Below, one piece after another: positions 54,658 to 64,000 of a DNA stretch of 64,000 nucleotides. Within the stretch, counting starts at the first letter, position 1. Each line of letters begins with the position of its first letter. The DNA comes from Hyphomicrobium sp. (GTDB lineage Bacteria; Pseudomonadota; Alphaproteobacteria; Rhizobiales; Hyphomicrobiaceae). The notes beneath the pieces were generated by a model, which was given only the letters and a program-made list of their open reading frames with translations, was not told where the DNA came from and did not search any database. The stretch is taken from assembly GCF_019744875.1 (NCBI RefSeq), contig NZ_JAIETU010000002.1, positions 682,001 to 746,000 on the forward strand. Direction: 5' to 3'. The position numbers were made by a program, and so were the translations under genes.

Positions 54658-55743
54658 ATGAAATCATTTGATGACCTATTGAATGCCCCGCGCGGCGTAT
54701 TGATCGCCGGAGCCGCGGTTCTCTTTATCACGCTGTCATTTCTCATTGCCGCATCCGACCTCGACCTCACGCCGCTCCGCAGGCTGCAGTCGTCCAGCAT
54801 CGGTACCGGAGGGACGGTCGTCTACACGACTTACAATCCGCTCGCGATCCTCGGGCTTGCCGCGATCGGCCTTGCCATCATTGGAGCTTTCGCAGCACTT
54901 TTCCTGACGCTGTTGCCAAAGCTCTCCGGGCGCCTTGGCGGAGGCACGACCTCCGATCGCGTCGCGAAAGCGAGCCGCAAACTCGATGGCGAGATGGCCA
55001 AGGTGCTTGAGCTCATCCGCGCTCATGTCACGTCCAACTCCAGCTATGCGAAGTCTCTGGCCACGGCGCAGACGCGCCTTGCTGGCCTGACGGAAGCCGA
55101 GCAGGTGCGCGTGATCGTGAGCCTTCTCGTTGCCGAAAACGAACGCATGCGGCGTGACAGCACCGAGCTGGTCACAAAGCTCGAAGACGCACGCAAGCAG
55201 GTGGAAGTTCTTCGCACGAGCCTCGACGAAGCGCAGGAAGTCGTGCTGCAGGATCCGCTGACGGGCGTCGGCAACCGTCGCGCATTCGATGCTACGATGG
55301 GGCGCGCGATTATCGATTGCACGCAGAAGAAGACGCCGCTGTCGCTCATCATCTGCGATATCGACCACTTCAAGCGCGTCAACGACGCGTTCGGCCATCA
55401 GGTCGGCGACGAAATCATCAAGATGTTCTCGCGCGTGATCGAGTCCGGGGTTCGCGATGGCGATACCGTCATCCGCTACGGCGGCGAGGAGTTCGCGATC
55501 ATCCTGCCGATGGCCGACCAGGACGCCGCCAAGACGGTTGCCGAGCGGGTTCGCCGGGCCTTCGAATCCAAGAAGCTGACGATCCGGGAAACCAACCAGA
55601 AAGTGGGCCAGCTCACCGCATCGTTCGGCGTGGCGCAGTTTCGTCCGGGCGACGACACCGAGGCCCTCGTGCAGCGAGCCGACGCGAAGCTCTATGATGC
55701 AAAGTCTGCGGGGCGCAACCGCGTCGCCGTGTACGGCACGTAG
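54658..55743 (+). CDS. Membrane diguanylate cyclase (GGDEF)
   Basis: 361 residues. Two N-terminal transmembrane helices (about 13-33 and 61-88) frame a short periplasmic loop, followed by a coiled-coil (about 100-195) and a GGDEF domain (about 196-358). The active-site motif is RYGGEEFAI (275-279 GGEEF), preceded at the proper 5-residue distance by an inhibitory I-site RDGD (266-269), so it should make cyclic-di-GMP with product feedback. DPLTGVGNRRAF marks the domain start. Its terminator is strong, so it is monocistronic, but a second c-di-GMP protein faces it. Confidence 0.93.
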   Translation: MKSFDDLLNAPRGVLIAGAAVLFITLSFLIAASDLDLTPLRRLQSSSIGTGGTVVYTTYNPLAILGLAAIGLAIIGAFAALFLTLLPKLSGRLGGGTTSDRVAKASRKLDGEMAKVLELIRAHVTSNSSYAKSLATAQTRLAGLTEAEQVRVIVSLLVAENERMRRDSTELVTKLEDARKQVEVLRTSLDEAQEVVLQDPLTGVGNRRAFDATMGRAIIDCTQKKTPLSLIICDIDHFKRVNDAFGHQVGDEIIKMFSRVIESGVRDGDTVIRYGGEEFAIILPMADQDAAKTVAERVRRAFESKKLTIRETNQKVGQLTASFGVAQFRPGDDTEALVQRADAKLYDAKSAGRNRVAVYGT

Positions 55744-55790
55744 AGGCTGTTCGCTTCAAGCAGGCCGCTGTTCTATCCCAGCGCAATACC

Positions 55791-55830
55791 AGACCGCGCC
55801 TCTCTCACGGGAGGCCGGTCTCATTTTTTT
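55791..55830 (+). terminator. Terminator of the diguanylate cyclase gene
   Basis: Composite stem AGACCG-bulge-GCCTC pairing with GAGGC-CGGTCT, then CA and seven T. Lies 48 nt after the stop. Confidence 0.88.
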
Positions 55831-55857
55831 CGGAAACGCTTGGGGGCCGGGGCCGTA

Positions 55858-57762
55858 TCAGGCGACAGCGGGGCCGGCGGCTGCCGAGCCCTTCAGCGCG
55901 CCTGCGCGCTTGGTCGCTGAGGCGGCGCGCCGCTTGGTCTTGGGTGCAACGAGGTCCGCATAGCTTTCGATCGGCAACGGCTTGCCGATCAGATAGCCCT
56001 GGACATGGCTGCAGCCCTGGCTGCGCAGCTGCTCAAGCTGCTCCTCGGTTTCGACGCCTTCCGCCACGACGGGGCGGCCGAGCGCGCGACCCAATCCCAG
56101 AATGGAGGTCACGATCGCGGCTGCGTCTCCGTTGGTGACCATGTCGAAGACAAAGCTGCGGTCGATCTTGATGCGATCGAAGGGGAACGAGCGGAGCGTG
56201 CTCAGCGAGGAATAGCCGGTTCCGAAGTCGTCGATGGCGACGCTGACACCGATCTCCTTCAGGCGCCGCAGCGTAGCCAGCGCGGCGTCGGTCTCGTAAA
56301 TGAAGAGGCTTTCCGTTACCTCGATCTCAAGCCGGCGCGGGTCGACGCCCGTTGCCGCAAGCGCGTCTTCGACCAGCTTGGCGAAGCTCGGGCAGATGAT
56401 CTGAGCCGAAGATGCGTTCACGGCCACGCGCAGGTGGCGCGGCCACTTCGCTGCCTGGGCCAATGCCTCGCGCAGAACGAATGCGCCGATATCCTCGATG
56501 GCCCCGCACGCCTCGGCGGCCGGAATGAAGATCATCGGAGATACGAACCCGTGGATCGGGTGTTGCCAGCGGAGCAGCGCCTCGAAACCCTGGATTGCCC
56601 CGGTCGCAGCGTCCGCCTGCGGCTGGTAGACGACGGAAAGCTGGCCGGTCATCGCGGCCGTCGACACATCCCGTTCGAGGGCACGCTGCGCGAGTTTTTC
56701 GGCATCCATGTGGGCGGTGTAGAATGCATAATCTGCGCGGCCGCTGGCCTTGACCCGGCGCAGCGCCGTATCGGCATGGCCCAATAGCGATTGCAGGTCG
56801 TCGCCGTTTTCGGGATAGCAGGCGATGCCGATCGAGGCGACGGCCTTCACTTCCAGGCCGGATTCGAGCGCATGGCGCCCAGCAAGCGCGGCGCTCAGCT
56901 CTATCGCCACCGCTTCGATTTCAGCGCGATGCTTGCGCCCGGCGCACACGATCAGGAACTCGTCGCTGCCGAGGCGGGCGATGGCGTCCTGGCTTTTCGC
57001 GAGCTTGCGAATCCGGTCGGCGACGCTGCGCAACAGGAGATCGCCGTTCTTGTGGCCCTGGGCCTCGTTGAGCATGCGAAAGCCGTCGATGTCGACGAAG
57101 AGCACGGCAACGGGCTCCTGGCGCTCTTTGGCGCGCGCCAGAATTTCCGGGAATGCTTCCGCCAGGTAGGCGCGGTTGCCCAACCCGGTCAGGGGATCGG
57201 TGAAGGCCAGCTTGCGAATGTGGTCGTGCGCTTCCCAGTGCTCGATGGCGAGGCTGCACACGTGCGTGCACGACTCGACGATCCGCTTCTCAAGCTTGCT
57301 CGCGCGCCGCGCGGTCTTGAAATAGAAAGCGAACGTGCCGACGACCCGGCCGTCGTGGGATTTGATGGGGCTCGACCAGCAGGCCTTCAGGCCAAGCGCG
57401 AGGGCTGCGTCCTTGTAGTCGCGCCAGCGCGGATCTGTTTTGACGTTGGTGACCTCGACGGGCTCGCCAAGAAACGCGGCCGATCCGCACGACCCGATCA
57501 TGGGGCCAATGGCAACGCCGTCGATCTTGTCGGTGTACTCCTGAGGCAGCGAGGGTCCAGCGAGCGGGCGGAGGCACCCGGCAGCGTCGACGCGGATAAT
57601 CGAGCAGACAGCATCCTTCGCGAGCGTTTCGGCGCGCTTGCACAACAGAGCCATGACGCTCGGAAGCGGCGCACCGGACGCCACAGCAACGAGAACGTCC
57701 TGCTGCAGATCCCTGAGCCGTTCGTCAACCTTTCGGCTCTCGCTCCGCTTCCTCGAACTCAC
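55858..57762 (-). CDS. GAF-GGDEF-EAL protein, probable cyclic-di-GMP phosphodiesterase
   Basis: 634 residues, no membrane segment. N-terminal GAF domain (about 15-175; VCSIIRVDAAGCLRPLAG, GSCGSAAFLGEPV). The GGDEF domain (about 188-350) has a degenerate catalytic motif, RLGSDEFLI, so cyclase activity is doubtful. The EAL domain (about 365-605) keeps key motifs: EALLRW, NASSAQ, EVTESLF, DDFGTGYSSL, KIDRSFV and EGVET. Likely a cytoplasmic phosphodiesterase sensing a small molecule through GAF. A Lys/Ala-rich tail ends it. Converges with the diguanylate cyclase gene. Confidence 0.92.
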   Translation of the reverse strand: MSSRKRSESRKVDERLRDLQQDVLVAVASGAPLPSVMALLCKRAETLAKDAVCSIIRVDAAGCLRPLAGPSLPQEYTDKIDGVAIGPMIGSCGSAAFLGEPVEVTNVKTDPRWRDYKDAALALGLKACWSSPIKSHDGRVVGTFAFYFKTARRASKLEKRIVESCTHVCSLAIEHWEAHDHIRKLAFTDPLTGLGNRAYLAEAFPEILARAKERQEPVAVLFVDIDGFRMLNEAQGHKNGDLLLRSVADRIRKLAKSQDAIARLGSDEFLIVCAGRKHRAEIEAVAIELSAALAGRHALESGLEVKAVASIGIACYPENGDDLQSLLGHADTALRRVKASGRADYAFYTAHMDAEKLAQRALERDVSTAAMTGQLSVVYQPQADAATGAIQGFEALLRWQHPIHGFVSPMIFIPAAEACGAIEDIGAFVLREALAQAAKWPRHLRVAVNASSAQIICPSFAKLVEDALAATGVDPRRLEIEVTESLFIYETDAALATLRRLKEIGVSVAIDDFGTGYSSLSTLRSFPFDRIKIDRSFVFDMVTNGDAAAIVTSILGLGRALGRPVVAEGVETEEQLEQLRSQGCSHVQGYLIGKPLPIESYADLVAPKTKRRAASATKRAGALKGSAAAGPAVA

Positions 57763-58000
57763 CGCGCCCTCTCCATTACCCAGGCGCTCCAGCCTGGGCC
57801 CCTCGATCTTTTCTTGTCCCTTTAAATTTCTTCTCAGAAATGGAGCGTGTGAAAATCAGTTGGTATCCGACAGTTATTTCACACCACCGGTTGCTGAAAT
57901 TCTAATTCCCCCAACTGCACAGTGTATATTTTCTCTTTCGTTTCATTGCGATGCATCATTTTTTTTACATTGCAACGCACTTCTCTGGGCCTAAATTGCG

Positions 58001-58031
58001 AAAACGGCCCGGCTTTGCGAGCCAGGCCGTT
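58001..58031 (-). terminator. Terminator of the Cys-rich small gene
   Basis: 12-bp stem with one internal mismatch (minus strand AACGGCCTGGCT / AGCCGGGCCGTT), 5-nt loop, ending in GTTTTCG. Begins 26 nt after the stop at 58058. Confidence 0.8.
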
Positions 58032-58057
58032 CACAATTCTCGCGCGATATTAAATGC

Positions 58058-58303
58058 TTAGAGGCAGCCCAAGCCGGGAATGCCGCACACGTACTGATCG
58101 GTGGTCCGGTTGACGCAGCAGGCCTGGTCTGCGCCGCATCGCCACGTCTTCAATTTGCCAGCGTTGGTCTTCGCTTTGCAGGTTTTCGTGCCCTTGGCCG
58201 CGACGGCGGCCGAGTGATCGGGTCCCCGCGCCAGATCCCAGGCTACGCTTCCGGCAAACGCCAGAGCGACAGCCACCCCCAACGACAACAGTGCTCGCTT
58301 CAT
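58058..58303 (-). CDS. Small secreted cysteine-rich protein, 81 aa
   Basis: 81 residues from the ATG at 58303 (AAGGGAG upstream); the longer frame is not supported. Signal peptide or membrane anchor 1-22 (LLSLGVAVALAFAGSVAW). The mature part has six cysteines (42, 56, 62, 63, 73, 80), including an adjacent pair in ADQACCVNRT, suggesting a disulfide-knotted periplasmic or secreted peptide. No family recognised; the CRCGADQACC-type spacing recalls small toxins or chaperones but that is only a resemblance. Own terminator. Confidence 0.75.
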   Translation of the reverse strand: MKRALLSLGVAVALAFAGSVAWDLARGPDHSAAVAAKGTKTCKAKTNAGKLKTWRCGADQACCVNRTTDQYVCGIPGLGCL

Positions 58304-58387
58304 CTTCAGCACTCCCTTACTTGCTGATGCACGGCGAGGATGCTCCGAAACCGGCGCCGTTGCCAGAGAAGGTTCGCCGAAACGCAA

Positions 58388-58487
58388 CAGCCCGCCTTCG
58401 GGCGCGGACTTCGCGCAACAAAGGCGGGCTGCTGATATGAGCGATCCGGCCTGCGGCCCCTGGTTCAGGAGGCGCAGGCCGGGTTTT
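58388..58487. other. Two strong hairpins between the Cys-rich gene and ilvC
   Basis: An 11-bp perfect stem CAGCCCGCCTT / AAGGCGGGCTG (58388-58432 region) and a 10-bp perfect stem CCGGCCTGCG / CGCAGGCCGG (58445-58482 region). Both lie downstream of ilvC on its strand and probably end its transcript; the second is followed by GTTTTT only on the plus strand. Confidence 0.5.
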
Positions 58488-58521
58488 TCGTTCGAGCTGG
58501 TCTTCGATCGGGCCGGGCTTC

Positions 58522-59851
<1,330 letters not shown>

Positions 59852-60352
59852 ATGCGCGCGATGTTTAACGCTTTTGTCCTGATCGCCATCTCTGCCGCCC
59901 TCGCCGGTTGCGGCGACAGCGGCGCGCCGAAATCCGAAAAAGTCGCCGAGGAACGCGGCGTGATCGCCAGCGCCTCGGATTGCGCGGTGTTCGGCAAGGG
60001 TGCGGTGGACGCGTGCGCGGCCGCGATCGAACGCGCCGTCAAGAAACACGAATCCACGGCGAAGACCTTCACCAGCCTCGAAGACTGTGAAAAGGCCGTC
60101 GGCGCACGCGCCTGCGAGCGCTCCGAGACCGGGCACTATCGCATCCGCCTGTCGGCCTTCATGGTGACGCTCGGCGCGACGCCGCGTGCGGAAGCCCTCT
60201 ACCCGACCCAGGGCTCCGACGTCGGCTTCCAGACCTCGAGCAAGGACGTACTGCTCGCGAACGACCGCAACCTCGTCTTCTCGCGTCTGGCCGTTTCGGT
60301 TGCGGAGCGGCACGCGGCCTCCGAACCCAAACGCAAACGCTCGCCGCTCTAA
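59852..60352 (+). CDS. DUF1190 (YgiB-like) lipoprotein
   Basis: 166 residues. Signal peptide with lipobox SAALAGCGDSG (Cys20), so it is lipid-anchored. The rest follows DUF1190/YgiB: SLEDCEKAVGARACE, then VGFQTSSKDVLLANDRNLVFS near the C-terminus. Function of the family is unknown. It is transcribed on the plus strand between the two ilv transcription units. Confidence 0.8.
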   Translation: MRAMFNAFVLIAISAALAGCGDSGAPKSEKVAEERGVIASASDCAVFGKGAVDACAAAIERAVKKHESTAKTFTSLEDCEKAVGARACERSETGHYRIRLSAFMVTLGATPRAEALYPTQGSDVGFQTSSKDVLLANDRNLVFSRLAVSVAERHAASEPKRKRSPL

Positions 60353-60363
60353 AGCGCGCCGCA

Positions 60364-60912
60364 TCACATCGCTGCCGCGCCGCGCCCGATCGCGGCGATG
60401 CCCGTGCGCGAAACCTCGACCAGGCCGAGCTCGGTCATGAGGCCGATGAAGGTCTCGATCTTGCCCGGCTTGCCGGTGACCTCGAAAACGAAGTGATCGA
60501 TCGACGTGTCCACGACCTGGGCGCGGAAGATCTCGGCCATGCGGAGCGCCTCGATGCGCTTGTCGCCCCTGCCGCTCACCTTGACGAGCGCCAGCTCGCG
60601 TTCGAGTGACACGCCTTCCAGCGTCAGGTCGCGCACGCGGTGGATGGGAACGAGCCGCTCAAGCTGGTGCTTGATCTGCTCGAGCACGGCGGGCGTGCCA
60701 CGCGTGATGATGGTGATGCGCGAGAGGTGCTTCTCGTGCTCGGTCTCGGTCACCGTCAAGCTGTCGATGTTGTAGCCGCGTCCCGAGAAGAGGCCGATGA
60801 CCCGCGCGAGCACGCCCGGCTCGTTGTCGACGATGACCGACAGCGTGCGGGTTTCGATCTCCTGCTTGACGGAGGGGCCCGCGTAGTGGGTCTGGGGATT
60901 GGTATTGATCAT
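60364..60912 (-). CDS. ilvN: Acetolactate synthase small (regulatory) subunit
   Basis: 182 residues. ACT domain at the N-terminus, TLSVIVDNEPGVLARVIGLF with GRGYNIDSLTV, the valine-feedback site; C-terminal domain ending ELGLVEVSRTGIAAIGRG. It binds the large subunit to raise activity and give feedback inhibition. It follows the unknown exported-protein gene by 5 nt in the ilvI operon. Confidence 0.96.
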   Translation of the reverse strand: MINTNPQTHYAGPSVKQEIETRTLSVIVDNEPGVLARVIGLFSGRGYNIDSLTVTETEHEKHLSRITIITRGTPAVLEQIKHQLERLVPIHRVRDLTLEGVSLERELALVKVSGRGDKRIEALRMAEIFRAQVVDTSIDHFVFEVTGKPGKIETFIGLMTELGLVEVSRTGIAAIGRGAAAM

Positions 60913-60917
60913 CGCGT

Positions 60918-61477
60918 CTACTTCTTCTCTTTGGCTTTCTTGTTTTCGATCGCCTCTGCCGCTTCGGGAAAAACGAGGGCGAGGAAAACCGGCTGGCCGT
61001 GCACGTCGACGAGGCGCTTCACCTCATCGGCGTAGGCTTGCGACTTCTTGTAGTGGGTGAAGGCGGTCGATATCCGATGGCCCATGCTGTCGGCGAGTTG
61101 CTGGGGCGATGGCACGCCCGACTGCTTCAGCGCCTCGGGCGGCATGCGCGAGTAGACCAGAATGAGCGTGCGCGTTTCCAGGTAGTCCTGGGCGATGCAC
61201 GATTCAAAACCCTCGCCGTAGGTCGATGCGAGACTGTGCGTCTTGTAGCAATTCTCGATCAGCTCGTAGGCCGCCGTCGCGCCGCGTGCCCGGTGCACGC
61301 GCCCGATGCGCTCGGCGGCGGCGCGGATGCTGGCCGCCTGGTCCCAGGTGGCCGCCTCCGAGGCCGCAGGTGCCTTCGGCGGCTCAGGATTGGCGCCGGC
61401 GCGCGCCATAGCACTCGTGCCGGCGATCAATGCACCAGCTGCGGCCATGACTGCGACGCGAGACGCGAAAATCCTGA

Positions 61478-61481
<4 letters not shown>
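60918..61481 (-). CDS. Exported protein of unknown function inside the ilvI-ilvN operon
   Basis: 187 residues from a GTG that overlaps the ilvI stop by 4 nt (GTGA), so it is translationally coupled. Signal peptide 1-28 (VAVMAAAGALIAGTSAMARA). Mature protein: helical, AERIGRVHRARGATAAYELI, two cysteines (ENCYKTHS, FESCIAQDYL) and a Lys-rich end (ENKKAKEKK). I recognise no family. An exported protein between two cytoplasmic enzyme subunits is unexpected; it might be a lineage-specific insertion using the operon's expression. A longer open frame covers it but is only a shadow of ilvI upstream. Confidence 0.7.
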
Positions 61482-63244
<1,763 letters not shown>

Positions 63245-63347
63245 GTCCACTCTCCAGCCGCGCAATAGAATGACCGCCTCAGCACGAGCGGCCGGGCGGT
63301 CCTGGTTCGAAGGTTGCCGCGGACCCTATGGACAAGCCTGCCCGGGG

Positions 63348-64000
63348 TCAAGAGCACATGTTGTCATAATCTCCAAATTCTGCTGCTAAACTTTTCATTT
63401 GTTGCGCATTTATCCATTTCCACGACATCATATTGCGTTTTAGCCATGTAATCTGGCGTTTGGCGTAACGACGCGTCTCCGCTTTTGCTGCCTCCGCGGC
63501 GGCGGCCGGCGTGGTCGCCCCGGCGATCTCAGCGGCCAGTGGCGCAACGCCGAGCGCGCGCATGACCGGCAGATCCCGGCTCAACCCGAGTTGCAGAAGC
63601 GCCTGCACCTCCTCGAGCGCGCCCTCGGCCAGCATGGCGTCGAAGCGCGCGTCGCAGCGGGCGAATAGGTCGTCGCGGTCGCGCGACACGACGAAAGCGC
63701 GTCCCTCCTCCACGTGCACAACCGGCTCGCCCGGCTTGGCCTGCCACTCGGCGAGCGAGACGCCGGTCGCATCCAGAACTTCCAGCGCGCGCACGAGGCG
63801 CTGTGGATCTGTCGGGCGGAGGCGGGCTGCCATCACAGGGTCGCGCGCGGCGAGTTCGGCATGCAGCGCGGCCGGCCCGATCTCCGCGGCGCGGCTCCTC
63901 CAGTGGCTGCGAATGTCGTCGGGGACCGGCGGGATCGGCGACAACCCCTCGGTCAGCGCCATGAAATAGAGCCCCGTTCCGCCGACGACGATCGGAACGC
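63348..64000 (-). CDS. miaA: tRNA dimethylallyltransferase MiaA (5' truncated)
   Basis: The reading frame continues past the window end, where it encodes VPIVVGGTGLYF before the internal Met. About 217 residues are visible, i.e. the C-terminal two-thirds. MALTEGLSPIPPVPDD and the later DPQRLVRALEVLDATG (the conserved DPxRxxRALEV motif) are MiaA features, and the end YAKRQITWLKRN is the standard C-terminal tRNA-contact helix. It adds dimethylallyl to A37 of tRNAs reading U-starting codons. The P-loop half lies outside the window. Confidence 0.95.
   Translation of the reverse strand, partial: VPIVVGGTGLYFMALTEGLSPIPPVPDDIRSHWRSRAAEIGPAALHAELAARDPVMAARLRPTDPQRLVRALEVLDATGVSLAEWQAKPGEPVVHVEEGRAFVVSRDRDDLFARCDARFDAMLAEGALEEVQALLQLGLSRDLPVMRALGVAPLAAEIAGATTPAAAAEAAKAETRRYAKRQITWLKRNMMSWKWINAQQMKSLAAEFGDYDNMCS

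Overview
The window is GC-rich bacterial chromosome with tightly packed genes on both strands and no insertion sequence, prophage, CRISPR array or rRNA that I could find. The content points to an alphaproteobacterial methylotroph of the Hyphomicrobiales, most likely Hyphomicrobium-like (inference). It has the four-subunit formyltransferase/hydrolase complex of tetrahydromethanopterin-linked formaldehyde oxidation (fhcB-A-D-C). It also has periplasmic genes that accompany PQQ alcohol dehydrogenases (SoxYZ-like carrier, MxaD, YVTN propeller), a 29-residue PqqA precursor peptide, and sites matching the alphaproteobacterial EcfG stress promoter.

Layout. 1-3.6 kb: edge of a quinoprotein/methanol-oxidation locus, with a SoxYZ-like gene facing a four-gene operon (mxaD, YVTN propeller, two unknown exported proteins). 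3.7-8.5 kb: fhcBADC. 8.7-10 kb: two very small genes and a DUF1194 protein. 10.2-14.5 kb: a probable copper-uptake operon (DUF2946-like protein, TonB receptor, His-tailed exported protein, YcnI-PCuAC fusion). 14.6-23.4 kb: mixed accessory genes including a stress-type 65-aa ORF, a bicupin, an orphan pqqA, a MaoC hydratase, a patatin lipoprotein, a Nudix hydrolase, PhzF, a siderophore receptor and a VOC protein. 23.6-25.4 kb: leuA behind a leucine-rich leader peptide and hairpins. 25.6-30.1 kb: tRNA-Lys, a lone fliG, a UDP-glucuronate decarboxylase-like gene and small stress-type genes. 30.4-34.8 kb: RND efflux pair. 34.8-45.2 kb: DoxX, acyl-CoA dehydrogenase, beta-helix protein, glpD, a membrane-anchored trehalose-phosphate synthase and an amino-acid permease. 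45.4-49.3 kb: a non-homologous end-joining locus (Ku, LigD phosphoesterase-polymerase, separate ATP ligase). 49.4-58.3 kb: pirin, ABC exporter, SDR, LysE exporter and two cyclic-di-GMP proteins. 58.5-63.2 kb: ilvC and ilvI-unknown-ilvN. The window ends inside miaA.

How the genes fit together. Formaldehyde from PQQ-dependent methanol oxidation would be carried to formate through the fhc complex. Copper and siderophore receptors supply metals. leuA, ilvC, ilvI and ilvN cover most of branched-chain amino-acid synthesis. Four small genes share a GGAAC-N17-GTT promoter pattern 30-46 nt before their start codons, which suggests a local part of the general stress regulon. The NHEJ genes and the trehalose-phosphate synthase would also serve desiccation or stationary-phase survival.

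Several genes are absent from a conventional ORF list because of length: pqqA (29 aa), two 58-aa membrane proteins and the leu leader peptide. Starts were moved inward from the longest reading frame wherever a ribosome-binding site and the family's usual N-terminus supported it.
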